Assembly (NCBI GenBank): GCA_964035545.1
Contig: OZ037766.1
Coordinates: 23,093,767-23,157,766, forward strand
Reading direction: 5' to 3'
From: Bugula neritina
Lineage: Eukaryota; Bryozoa; Gymnolaemata; Cheilostomatida; Bugulidae
Length of the DNA: 64,000 nt
In this document: positions 49,501 to 60,370 of the stretch, piece after piece
Position numbering within the stretch: position 1 is the first letter of the stretch
Layout: every line of letters starts with the position of its first letter
Program-made: the position numbers and the translations under genes
Notes under the pieces: generated by a model
The model's database searches: none
Seen by the model: the letters and a program-made list of their open reading frames with translations, nothing else
What the model was told of the DNA's origin: nothing

Positions 49501-52500
49501 CGCTGTTGCCTGCAACACCCTTGTGTTCATGATTGGCATCAGACTCACAGCTAATGAGGTATGTCTCTACTCTGTATGTCTCTACTCTGTATGTCTCTAC
49601 TCTGTATGTCTCTACTCTGTATGTTTCTACTCTGTATGTCTCTACTCTGTATGTCTCTACTCTGTATGTCTCTACTCCGTGTGTCTCTACTCTGTATGTC
49701 TCTACTCTGTATGTCTCTACTCTGTATGTCTCCACTCTGTATGTCTCTACTCTGTGTGTCTCTACTCTGCGTGTCTACTCTGCGTGTCTCTACTCTGCGT
49801 GTCTCTACTCTGCATGTCTCCACTCTGCATGTCTCTACTCTGTATGTCTCTACTCTGTATGTCTCTACTCTGCATGTCTCTACTCTGCATGTCTATACTC
49901 TGCATGTCTCTACTCTGCATGTCTCTACTCTGCATGTCTCTACTCTGTATGTCTCTACTCTGTATGTCTCTACTCTGTATGTCTCTACTCTGTATGTCTC
50001 TACTCTGCATGTCTCTACTCTGTATGTCTCTACTCTATTTGTCTACTCTGTATATCTACTCTGTGTCTCTACTCTGCATGTCTCTACTCTGTATGTCTCT
50101 ACTCTGCGTGTCTCTACTCTGTATGTCTCTACTCTGTATGTCTCTACTCTGTATGTCTCTACTCTGCGTGTCTCCACTCTGCGTGTCTCTACTCTGTGTG
50201 TCTCTACTCTGCATGTCTCAACTCTGCATGTCTCTACTCTGCATGTCTCTACTCTGCATGTCTCTACTCTGTATGTCTCTACTCTGTCTCAATTCTGTAT
50301 ATCTGTTACAGAACATATGCAAGGCCTCAGCCATTCTATTTCACTACTTTTTTCTGTCCGTCTACGCATGGCTGATGAATGAAGGTTTTAATGTCTACAT
50401 ATCCATTACTTACACTGCACACAATCAGCATACTCAAGATAATTCTGGCCATTGGAGACATTATATTATTGGTTGGGGTGAGATAACTGCATCTCTTTCA
50501 GACCTGCATTGTATGTGCCTCAGTAAAACACTAGTGTTGTCATGCCTGTATACTTATATACGCTTGTATATACTTATATATTCTTGTATGCTTTATATAC
50601 TTATACACTTATATTTATTGATTTATTGCCCATCACAGACATGACAACAAATTGTGAAATTCAGTGTAAATACTGGCTATAATAAGTAGGCATGAACAAA
50701 AATGAAAAAAAAGAAACAAAAAAGTCAAAGCTATGTTGGATTATTTAAAATAGAAGCTCGTTTAAAGTATTGACAAGATGTCGTTAAAAGCTATCTCTGC
50801 CCCATGCTCCTTTATATTTGATGGTTCGATATCTTCCAGAAGGGCATTGACTCAGAAACTTATTGATAAAATGGTCATCGTCTATTATACTGTATATCTA
50901 CATGTATACTTATACATACTTGTATACTACATATACGTAGATGTATGCTGTCTACAGGGGTCCCAGGAATTCTGGTCTCAGCTATAGTTGGATCTACATT
51001 TGACAATTACTTCTCTAAGGACATGTGCTTCGTATCTTGGGATAGCATTTGGTTATTCGCTGGGCCACCACTAGCTATGATATGTGTGAGTTGTGTTTAT
51101 TTGAAAATGAGGCTATCCTATGATAACTGTGGTACCTCAGACTATGTTAAAATACTCATATTCTATATCAGGTTGTGTAGATTACATCAGGAAGTGCTGT
51201 ACTCCTATCTATGTATTACTTCAGGTCACTTTACTCGTGCTGACTTTTGCTGCCAAAGAAAACAACGAAGTCTCCTATACTAAGAATGAATCCGCCAACA
51301 CAATGACAGAGTAAGTAGATTAGGTGTCGGTTTTGTAAAGCACAAAGTGATGTAAATTGCACTAGAGCAAGTTTCTTGGAATAAGTTTCACTCATGCATG
51401 TTGGAGTTTCGCGAGGTGTTCAAAAGCATACTTGACCAAACACTGTTGAAAGTAGCATTTTTTGACCCATGCCTGTGTGTCTCTATTCTGCATTTCTTAA
51501 CTGTTTTGATCACATAATGCAGGTACCATGTGAATGCTGTGTGGACTCAACTAATACTTGTTACTTGCACCTGGGCTATAGCCTTTCTTTCTCTGAAATA
51601 CAAGTCATTGGTCTTCAAATGGGTCTTCTTCATATTCAACTGTGCGCAGGTAGTGTAACTCATGCCGAGTGAATTCTTTTATTCCCAGTTGCCTTTTCTG
51701 TGATGTATTAAAAGCAATTGGGGAAACTTTGAGTTTAATTCTTTTAGAGAGTTTTTTTACAACTTTGAAACACATTCAGTATGGCCAACTGTTCTTGCTA
51801 CTCGTAAAATCTGAAACATGTGATATAGCACTGCTAACAGTTGTGTAGTGGTAACATATAGAATTGCTACAATTCATTTATTATAATCAAATTAGCTGCT
51901 TTTAACAGTCGTAAGACTTGTATAAATTTATAATAGTTTTGTGAAAAAAATATTCGTAGTCACTATAACAACTGTACTAAGCAATTCTAGTCTTAGTGGG
52001 TAATGAGTAAATATATAAAAAATATTAGATATTAATCAGTAAGTTATCACATGTAGCGCCTTTCACCGCATGCTTTGTTGTGTAATAATATAGATATGAC
52101 AGTCATTTTATAACATTCTCTAGGGGTCTTTCCTTCTGGTGTTTTTCTTCCTTTTAAATGAAGAAGTGAGATCAGTGTTCAAATCTAAAGAAATTAAGCA
52201 GCAGTTGGGGTGGGACATATCAGCACCCTCACCTAACTCTTCACCTCGAGAGGAGAGAATTCCGCTAACATACGAGGTATTCAATTCAATCCACTATCAT
52301 TGTAATCAGTGTACAGCTGTTGAGTTAAACTCCAAAGTTTATTCTGCCAGTTTCAAATTTCTGTTATGATTTTATTGCGATGTTCTTTGCTGTTTGAGGT
52401 AATTTTCATCTGTGCTTAAAATACTTCAAGATGTCTCCGATCTATTTACAGGTAGCCAGTTTTAAATATTGAATCTCTAGTAAAATAAAAAAATAATTTA

Positions 52501-54000
52501 GTACCAAACTGTAATACTCATGTTTACAATAATTGTTCAAGCTGGTGTTCAATTTTTATAGAGAAAATTGTGGTAAGATTAATCTGAATTGTGCCTCAAC
52601 ACTTTCGTGTAATACTTAGTTCGGGTCATGATATTTAGTAGCGAAAAATGCTCAAATTCTTATTTTCTATAAAACATGTCACAATTAGGAAGAAGCTGCC
52701 CGTGAAATAGAAGAAAATATAACAACAGTTTAACCTTGACCTTTTTAAAGGTCACAAGGTAATAGCTAGTTACCACCCACTTCACACTGTTGGCTTACCT
52801 AACTTTGTTGCCCCTACTTTCAGCTCTATTATTCTTTCATTGTAATATACTTTCATTTAACACATGAGGATTCAAACCCTCACTACGAGTGAAATGCTTT
52901 CTCAATTTGAGTTTTCATTCCTAGTTAAATTCTAGTCTCCAGAATGCCTAGGGTGAACATATTTTTTCAGTAATCAACTTATGAAATATTTTGACGAGAG
53001 AAGGACGTTAGCCGCCTGCTTTTCAAAACCATAAATAATTTTGAATCATAAAATCGTAACCAATGAGATTTTGTAGTCTCAATTTCCTAAGAAACTAGTT
53101 CTGACTTGGAACTTTCAACTAAATGGTAGAAAATACTGGCAGATGTCCTTCTCAAGGTCACCCATCACTTAACAATTCAGATATATTGTTTTCAGTCTCC
53201 TTCAAGACTATTACCACCCATTAAATAACAACCTTGTCTTTAAAAACCAATCATTTATTATCTATAAAGGGTAAAAAATAACTGTGGTCAGCCATATTTG
53301 CAATTATTTTAAATAAGTTTAAAAGATAGCAGTTTTTTCGTGAATTTATAGATACACTTGAATACCAACTAATATTAGCCTGGCATATTTTATTCATTTA
53401 CAGCATTGTAAATGCCAAACACACAGTATTGTTTCACCAAATTGATGGACAGTAAATGCTGTGTAGACTGGGCTCCAGATATTTCTCAAATAGACATAAA
53501 ACCTACTGAACCACTATGTCAAGGTTATTCATATCATGTTCCACTACAAGACCAAGTAGACATTAGTAACTAACAAGTCACATAACTACTGCTTTCTCAC
53601 AACACAGCTGGTATATTTGTTATATCATATTTGTTAGCTTCATTTGGTATATTTTGCTAGTAGAATATAATATGCCAATGTACAATCATGTTATATCTCC
53701 CTCCCTGTCTATTTGGACATTAATTTTATAATTCACTAAAACATTTCAAAAAAAATATAAGCACATCTGTGGCTGTATGCCCAGGTGTTGTTTTCTCAGT
53801 TTCACGTAACTATATATGGTTTTTTTTTTAGAAAATAAAAGTTGTTTTAATCGTGTTTACAGCAAAGACAACTATATGGAAGTGACAGCTCTCTAACAGC
53901 CAATCAAACTCAAGAAGAAAGACCATTAACCAATCAGAACATGATCACGTTGACTCCCGATCAGTTGGAGAGGAATTCATTACCTGAGACCAATGTCTAG
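40520..54000 (+). CDS. Adhesion G protein-coupled receptor (EGF, pentraxin, HRM, GAIN, 7TM)
   Basis: A cell-surface receptor with a modular ectodomain. Exons: 40520-40583 (alternative donor end 40619), 41766-41894, 43155-43361, 43517-43654, 43892-44050, 44137-44373, 45216-45356, 45713-45816, 46459-46611, 47161-47277, 47733-47934, 48019-48174, 48362-48546, 48718-48903, 49247-49356, 49459-49558, 50312-50477, 50958-51085, 51225-51310, 51523-51649, 52124-52276, 53863-54000. Phases agree throughout, giving about 1061 aa. Signal peptide 1-20; EGF-like about 22-64 (YTCICGPGF); pentraxin/LamG about 65-311 (GHWSHLVVTW, AHVNIWKSSFT); hormone-receptor motif about 312-393 (CKEEVRESVTW, CNSVDDVGVW); GAIN about 394-726; 7TM about 727-985. 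GPCR motifs: GWGVPGILVS in TM4 and NCAQGSFLLVFFFLLNEEVR in TM7, typical of the adhesion class. The GPS keeps CVC but lacks the His-Leu-Ser/Thr cleavage triad. The subfamily is not assigned. Intron 46612-47160 is GC-AG. Confidence 0.93.
40895..41215. repeat. Tandem repeat in GPCR intron 1
   Basis: Degenerate units of about 20-40 bp with ATGCTATTTCATACACAT and TATACTCAGTATATGCTA. They become irregular toward the right. The open frames here are artefacts. Confidence 0.85.
41338..41600. repeat. About 40-bp tandem repeat in GPCR intron 1
   Basis: About six copies of a unit containing GTTACTGTAATATATCATAT and CAACAGCATAGCTATAG. It ends about 165 nt before exon 2 of the GPCR. Confidence 0.88.
41964..42176. 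mobile_element. MITE with mariner/pogo-like ends in GPCR intron 2
   Basis: The left end CAGTACTCCCTCCATATCTC is matched by the right end, which reverse-complements to CAGTGCTACCTCTGTATCTC. TA dinucleotides flank or nearly flank both ends. It is about 210 bp with no coding frame. CAGT ends plus TA targets suggest the Tc1/mariner/pogo group; the assignment is inferred. Confidence 0.65.
42210..43030 (-). pseudogene. Decayed LINE endonuclease fragment in GPCR intron 2
   Basis: Minus-strand frames give, in order, YNIILVHAPQQGCD and GDLNRPVGK (endonuclease core), WHRGKTVGRRNYEG, ASVNTFFIQDKEKLVTLKSG, and near 42400-42350 KNCQVIPGEAVA. These follow the order IISAYAPQVGC, GDLNGHVG, VVNTWF...ITYKSG, DCKVIPGESV in craniofacial-development-protein-2-like LINEs. 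The frames are broken and no RT follows. Confidence 0.75.
43342..43450 (+). repeat. Triplicated exon end with its 5' splice site (40-bp unit)
   Basis: Three tandem copies, at 40-bp spacing, of CGTACAAGTATCAAATAAAG followed by GGTGGGTATGTCTACGTTCT. The first copy contains the end of the coding exon (stops at 43361) and its donor G|GTGGGT. The other two repeat both. Only the first donor keeps the reading frame, since 40 and 80 are not multiples of 3. Confidence 0.92.
45345..45430 (+). repeat. Triplicated exon end with its 5' splice site (30-bp unit)
   Basis: Three copies of the unit GTAAGTACACATCTGAAT plus GTACTTTCATAC follow one another, so the donor C|GTAAGT occurs at 45357, 45387 and 45417. 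The sequence between is open. Use of the second or third donor would add 10 or 20 in-frame residues (KYTSECTF-containing) inside the hormone-receptor motif. Confidence 0.92.
46694..47018. repeat. 119-bp inverted duplication containing a SINE fragment
   Basis: Arms 46694-46812 and 46900-47018 are near-identical inverted copies of equal length, with an 87-nt spacer. Each arm holds the unique flank TTTAGGCTATATTACCCC joined to the same truncated SINE body (CAGTAAAGGCCAT, AGTCATAATTGCTTCTGT, CCTTAGCCCA, TTAAAAAACCC). The right copy extends further into the SINE 3' end (ACTCACGCAAGTTTATAGCC, 46850 onward). It lies in the GC-AG intron 46612-47160. Confidence 0.9.
48940..49225. repeat. 15-bp minisatellite in GPCR intron before TM1
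   Basis: About 17 copies of GTGTTACCACATGCA, with a longer variant (GTTCTACCACTTATA) recurring about every 8 units. It occupies most of the intron 48904-49246. Confidence 0.92.
49559..50300 (+). repeat. 15-bp minisatellite starting at the 5' splice site
   Basis: About 49 copies of GTATGTCTCTACTCT, with GCATGT, GCGTGT and GTGTGT variants. The first unit is the donor itself (GAG|GTATGTCTC), and the array runs to about 12 nt before the acceptor, so the intron 49559-50311 is almost entirely repeat. Many units carry a GTATGT donor-like hexamer. ORFs of 270-387 aa here are artefacts. Confidence 0.95.
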
Positions 54001-54266
54001 CCACACCGTATCTCCCTCTTTAGGAGTTGACTCTACGTCAGCGGCAGCATTTTGATTTACGGTCGAACAATACTTCTACAGCAGTATCAATGACATCAAT
54101 GGTGTAACAGTACATTGCTGTCAGCAAGCTCTATCCATGTATCATGTTATCTATTTCATTTCACCAATGATAGTAGTACTCTGTACATATTATTTATGTC
54201 ATGAAAATTGCGATGAGCTGTTCATTTATTTTTTGTTTACGTGGTTATATTTTTGAGAAAATTTGT

Positions 54267-54291
54267 AATAAAGGCAATAATATTGAATAAA
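54267..54291 (+). promoter_or_regulatory. Poly(A) signals of the adhesion GPCR
   Basis: Two AATAAA hexamers, at 54267-54272 and 54286-54291, lie about 270-290 nt after the stop codon at 54000. Confidence 0.6.
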
Positions 54292-54299
54292 TACTATAA

Positions 54300-57200
54300 T
54301 TTTTGTCTAAAATAATAACAGAAGTACCATGGGGGCATGGCCGTTCTTATTCTAAACATGAGCCATTACCCAGAAAAATATTTTTTCTGCCTACATATTT
54401 AATGAGAGTTTTATGATTCCTAGACCAATAGCCAAGTGCATTAAATGGAATGATAATTAATTAGTGTTGTATGTAAATACTGACCAAATTTGAAACTATT
54501 AACCAACAGAATTCAGTTGCTGTTTGGGCCGTGTCGAGAATTGTTTTCCCTAGAAAAGACGCAGAATGATGGCCAGCTCTCTCTTCATGAGAAAGTTATT
54601 TTTTGTCAGAATTCTCTTACTGCATGTTAGGATGCTTAGAAGTTGAATGATGGCTCCAAAAGTTGTCTTGAATAAAGTTGCATAGCATTAGCATACATAG
54701 TAGACACTCTGCTAGAAGTCTTTAAAGTTTTTTATAAAAGCACAGAGTAATGTGCATCTTCCCCAAGTAATCTGGCCCAAAGGAATTGAAAACCAAGACT
54801 ATTTATAATAGTGAAATAATAAATTCCAGTGTTGATATTATTAACTGTTGATAGGGTTTGCTGCAAAGAACCCAGAACCACACATTAGTTGAGAAGTGAA
54901 AATTAGTCAATCTTCATTTCATAATTCATGATCATTTTTTGATAGAAAATATGCTAACAGCTGCAGTAACATTGACAAACATAATTGTTTTCAGAAACAC
55001 ACAATGCTAGCCAATTTCCTTTTTAGCCAGGAGTTATCTCCCTAATGCAACTCGTAAACTGTTGGAATATACACTATTACAACACGTAGTTAGTTGCAGT
55101 TAAAGTACAATGGCAGGAGTTTAATTAAGATTATTATAGAATGCGGGACTTTGAGTAATGATCACTTATATTTTCTAACTCTTCAACATGTCACTTGCAT
55201 AAATTTACATAAATATTTCACAACAATTTTGCCATGAAAATAAAAAAGATGAATTTATAAGCAGCCAGACACAGCCTCTGCTAACAAATCTGTGAGTACA
55301 ATGGCTATAAGTACTTCATTACTGGTGCTAACATTAGCTTGAGCCAACAAAAGCACGTGGAGTGCTTGTACTTTACTGTAACTTTTGAATAGTGGGAAAG
55401 AAGAATATTCCTGGCACAGAGCCAGGGTTTAATCTCCAGGGTGGTCTCAAGTCTGGTAAAAGGAGAAGTGTCCTTTTATTGGTTTATTTATAGCTTTATT
55501 AGTACAACTGGCAACAGTACACAAAGCAATGGTATTGTAACAGAACTGCAATTAATCAACTAACAAAATAGAATAAGTCATCATGTATATCAGTATCATA
55601 AAATAACATTACAATTATAACAAAATAGACATATTGATATACACATAATAATGATAATATATAATACATAATATAACATAATATATATACAGATTTTTAA
55701 CTATAAATTACCTGCATAATTAAAATATGATGTTGGATGAACAAAAACTTGTATGCTGTTGGCAGCCGATCTACAATTCGTTTAGCCTAGTGCCAGAAGT
55801 AGTGCCAGAAAACTTCCAACGTCCATCGGCAGGGTGATGTGACACTGACATAAGCGCGCTACATCGTCCTAGAACTAGCAAGGCGAATTATTTCATAGAA
55901 ACACGAATATCAATGGATTTTGTCCACCAAAATTATTTTGGCGAGAAATATATGTGAGTCGCGTCCTAGCTATCCCCACGTGCACATTGATATGCCAAAG
56001 AAATCAGGCTAGTTTAACTTTAAGTGCAAAAACTTCCTTGTTAGTAGGCGTGGTTTATATGAGGAGTGATGTTGTGAACGTGTAGAAATACTATAACATT
56101 TCATTTAGAAAATGGAGATATGAGACAGCGGACAGCTATTATGACAAGAGCACCACTGGAGGTATCGTTGGTATTCAAATATTTAAAATTGTTACATCTA
56201 GGTTGTTGCCTGGAATACATTTGGTTTATAAAAATAATCCTGACCTTGTTTCAAGGGCGGAGTCTCAAGAATGTCAATAACCAATCAAAATGAATTGAAC
56301 ATTCAAAGCGCTTAACCTGAGACTGAAAGAAGGATTGCGAACATGGGGGCTAGCTGTAACGAGGCTTGGAGGCGAGTATCTTCGGCAGAAAAGGACTTAC
56401 CACTCTGTCCACCACATCTCAACTAGGCTGTAACCGTGCTGTATGGTAGGGGCATGTCAAGCTAGTCAGCTGTATCATGTGACTTACTGGCCCGACAAGT
56501 CCTCACTGTGCACGCTTCTTCACAGATCATCAGTAGCGCTACTACTAGTACTCGCATCACCACTCCTACTAAAACTATTACTACTCACACGCCCTGTTAC
56601 TCTGGTGAATCCACTCCTTTGGCAGACCCCAATCCTCAGGTAAACCACCCCATCATGTTTTCAATTGACTCGTTTCCTATGCGGACAGTATGCATAGCAG
56701 CCAGCCTTTTATTGGATAAACAATGAAAAGGGGAAAAATTTTTCCCCCTTATTTATACAATTTAGACTATAAATCATGGAATGCCTTAACTTTCGAAAGC
56801 TGTTTGAACAGTGCCCTGTTGATATTTTTGCTCAATCTTTAGTGCTTAGGCTATACCATCATTACTATCGCTGCACCTGGTACTAGAACATCAACTTGTA
56901 GTAAACTTGAAATACCTCGCTTATTAGCATTTAGCATTCTTTGTATATACTTGCATTTCACTTGGGTGTTACTATTGTTATTGAAAATCTCTCATTGACA
57001 ACCACAATTTTAAGTTGACTTTTAGAGTCTCCGAGCTGTTAAAATTCAACCCCGCTCATGGAAATTTCATGATTTTTTACAAAGTTGCACATTACATTGG
57101 GCCGGGCGTTATCTGCATATTATAATGGGTATCGTGATTGTCATTGTCTTAAATTTTATGATGTACAGCGCTGTAATGGCCGAAAGCAGGTCATTGAAAT

Positions 57201-58588
57201 GACAAAACTTTGACAATGATGAAAACAAGCAGCTACTGTATTTTTACACACGGGTTAGGGGAGAATAGTGCGAAGGCACATCCGCCCACTGGGTATTAGT
57301 CTCCTCATGTCATATCTTTCCACACACTGAATTATTAATCTAAACTTGCGCTACTGCTAATAGTGGCCCACCTTATTTATTAAACGTAATTTAGACTGAG
57401 TCAAGTATATGGGTGATGATGCATAAAGCATACAATATTTACCTTAGAACTGTATGCTAAGTGTGGCTATGCCGTATGCTTTGTTGAAATATGTGTTTAG
57501 GAGTAGCAAGCGAGGAACTTCCCTGTATACCAGGAAAAATTGCCACTTGGAACGTTCATTAAACAAGTCACGCTATTGTGTACTAGGATAGGTTCATACA
57601 GGACAATGACTCAACAAGGAAGTGTCGCTGCCGTGTTGCTGCCGCTGTATTAGCTTGTCAGAATCTCTCCGATTTGACATGTCAGAATGTTGAATTACTA
57701 TCATACTGGCCTGTAAAATCCAATATATTCTGGCGGATACTTCAGCCATCAAAGACAAGTAACAATCAGTGGTGTGTTGATAAAAATGTTCAACTGGTGC
57801 TCTAGGACAATAGGAAGGACAACTCTAGGCCGTGCAATGGGCCGCTTGAGAGGGTGCGGGAGGGGTGGCAAAGCGCCCTCCCGCATTGAATATTTTTCCT
57901 GTGTCAGGTTAAAGTTGAAGCCTTTGCAGCACATTCAAAAGTGTAATTTGCAAGTTTATATCATGACATCAGTTCAAATATGCACCATATTTAAAAAACT
58001 ACAACGAAAACTCTAATGTAGATATCAGTTTTTAATGTGCTCTAGATATGGGGTAAGTAGAGTAATGAAGACAATAGAAACCACATACAAGGCTTTACTA
58101 TATAGGCTACAACATTTTCAATTTCTCCACATTATATATCAACAATGATTTATCCAACAGAAATGTGAGCTTTTAATAAAATGCCATTTATTGGAATTTT
58201 TTCTTCAAAAATCTTCATTACTGTATCTAACTGGACTGATGCTACAAATGGTAAGACAAACCCGATTGGCTCTACATAACCTTTGCAAAAGAAGATGTGC
58301 TAAGTAGAGGCTCCGTCAACAACCACCCACCAAGTACTAGAAGATCCATCGCCCAGGATTGTAGATTCCAGTCACTATATATGTGGAAGACTTTTACATA
58401 ATGAATGGAAGTGAAACTCTCTGTTATATTCTGAAGTCTGTTTTCTGTCCTGAATAATTATTAATATATTGCATATAGCCTAATGCATTTTACATCCATG
58501 ATATTTATAATAGATTGACTAGTGAGTTCTATTATGGAGCAAAACATCCAAAACTAAAATTAAATGAAGTGAAAAATTTTATGAAAGT
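54300..58588. other. Intergenic region between GPCR and PARN (left part)
   Basis: No gene was assembled. The part 55610-55710 is a TATAATACATAATATA-type simple tract. The region 55780-56660 looks less AT-rich and includes one exon-like block (listed separately). Confidence 0.45.
56526..56640 (+). other. Thr/Ser-rich exon-like block, uncertain
   Basis: An open stretch follows CTTCTTCACAG (acceptor-like) and ends at CCTCAG|GTAAAC (donor-like). One frame reads IISSATTSTRITTP, then TKTITTHTPCYSG. No family is recognised and no partner exon was found, so it may be a fortuitous open frame. Confidence 0.2.
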
Positions 58589-58806
58589 CGATTTTAGGTA
58601 AACATGGCACAGTTAATAAGGGCAAAATGGAAAAGTAGGTAAAAATGGCACACTGATTTTAAATTTTCCCAAATCTCCAAAATCAAACCCCCATTCTCAA
58701 GCCTAAACCCACATTCCAAACACCCAGTCCTGAACCCTAATATTGCAAACATGTCATTTTTACCTACTTTGCGATTTGTTCCATTATTACCTGTGCCATT
58801 TTCGCC
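58589..58806. mobile_element. Fold-back MITE-like element, copy A
   Basis: The ends form imperfect inverted repeats of about 48 bp: ATGGCACAGTTAATAAGGGC on the left against ATGGCACAGGTAATAATGGA (reverse complement) on the right, both continuing to AAGTAGGTAAAAATG. The middle holds telomere-like CCTAAACCC words. It shares the start (CGATTTTAGGT) and most of its body with copy B. Confidence 0.75.
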
Positions 58807-59308
58807 AGAGACCAAAAAATTCAGTATAATATCGCTACTGCTGTAACTATTGCTGCTGCTGCCACTACTACAACCACTAGCACTACTACCACTACTTCTA
58901 CTACTACCATCACCATCACAACTACCACCACAGCAATTTTTACTGCTACTATACCCACGCAACTACTACTATAACTATTATAAATAGCTATTGCCAAGTC
59001 TACTGCTAAATTTTTCGTTTAGTGGGAGTATAGGTAGTTACATCACAAGTTGCTAATGCCACATCAAAGTTAGCAAGAAACTCTTGTGAAGTGAAAATAT
59101 ATTTTTACTATTTTACTTACTGAGATGCAGAAATGAAGATTTTGCTTAGCTTGAATTGAAATATTTTGGATTGGAAGTGAAATTGTTCATCACGTAAGCA
59201 GACAACTTCTCACACTACAAATATTAATCAGAACTATTCCGACAATGTTGCAACTCTTCATCTACCTCCCAATTTTTACTGGCGGTGTTGAATACCACTC
59301 TGTTGTTA

Positions 59309-59502
59309 TCGATTTTAGGTGATAATGGCCCAAATGGAAAAGTAGGGTAAAAAGGGCACACTGATATTAAATTTTCTCAAATCTCCAACCCTCAAAATAA
59401 AACTCAAAACTCAAATCTCCAACCCTAAACCCCAATAATGAAAATGTGCCATTTTACCTACTTTTTTACTTGCGCCATTATTACCTGTACAATTTTTAAT
59501 GG
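59309..59502. mobile_element. Fold-back MITE-like element, copy B
   Basis: The same order of blocks as copy A about 720 nt to the left: CGATTTTAGGT, AATGGAAAAGTAGGGTAAAA, GGGCACACTGAT, AAATCTCCAACCCT, a CCCTAAACCCC middle, then CATTTTACCTACTT and CCATTATTACCTGT. The left terminal segment is shorter than in copy A. Confidence 0.72.
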
Positions 59503-60110
59503 ACACCTTGTTATCAGTATAACTAGTACTGCATGTGATGAATAAACTTGTAGTAGTAACCATAGATACAACAGTTGAAATGCTAAATGCTCAAATTCTA
59601 TTATAAACTTGCTTCATTTTCTATATTGTTTAAATGTGTATCACCTTGCCATCAGGTTGAGTCAAAAATATTTAGAAAATTTCAATATTTAAAATAAACG
59701 CAGATAACTAAGGCTAATATTGTTAATTTCATATGTATTTCTTTTTAAACTACCACATAAATCAATTGGCAAGCATTTTCAAGGTATAGGAACTTTTCGA
59801 TTTTCTAGCAGATTGCTTTAAACCTCAAATAGAGATGCTCATTAATGGTTAGAATATTGTTTGGAAGCTGCTCATATTTGACTTTTTCTTTGAGATTAAA
59901 GCAGTACTCATTTAGCCTTCAAGCAGCAGTTTTTAGTCTTGCTGTTTCTTTTCTAAACACCAAATGATAGAATATAATTTCAGTGAGCTTGTAAAACCAC
60001 TGTGAGGAGATCTACTACTGCCCACATTTTTTCATACAGAAACACCCCCTCTCACAATACACTATCAGGTGGCTCATGTTTATAGAAGCCATTCTATGAC
60101 AAGGGTTTTT

Positions 60111-60134
60111 TTTATTCAAACACAAAGATTTATT
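60111..60134 (-). promoter_or_regulatory. Poly(A) signal candidates of PARN
   Basis: Two TTTATT hexamers (AATAAA on the minus strand) occur at 60129-60134 and 60111-60116, about 240-260 nt after the PARN stop codon. Confidence 0.5.
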
Positions 60135-60370
60135 TCCAAGAATCTAGATATAGGCATTATTTAGTTGTGTACTTTAGATAATGCTGTGGTATAGCAAAGG
60201 TATGGCTACACATAATAATTGAAGTGATGAAATACAAATATATGATAACGTATCAAACATAATGTGACTAGAGACCACGTCTTGGTAAGCAATAACGAGT
60301 ATAATTTACAAATAACATTAGAAATAGATTCATTCAATCAGATATAAAGATGCTTTTTCTTGTTTCATAT

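Noticed and set aside
49481-50644. ORFs of 273-387 aa with repeated Leu-Cys-Met-Ser and Tyr-Ser-Val-Cys units
   Set aside because: Artefacts of the stop-free 15-bp minisatellite; only the short TM2 and TM3 exons at the two ends are coding.
58594-58962. Ser/Gly-rich 122-aa minus-strand ORF
   Set aside because: It runs through a fold-back element and a following ACTACTACC-type triplet tract; composition explains the open frame.
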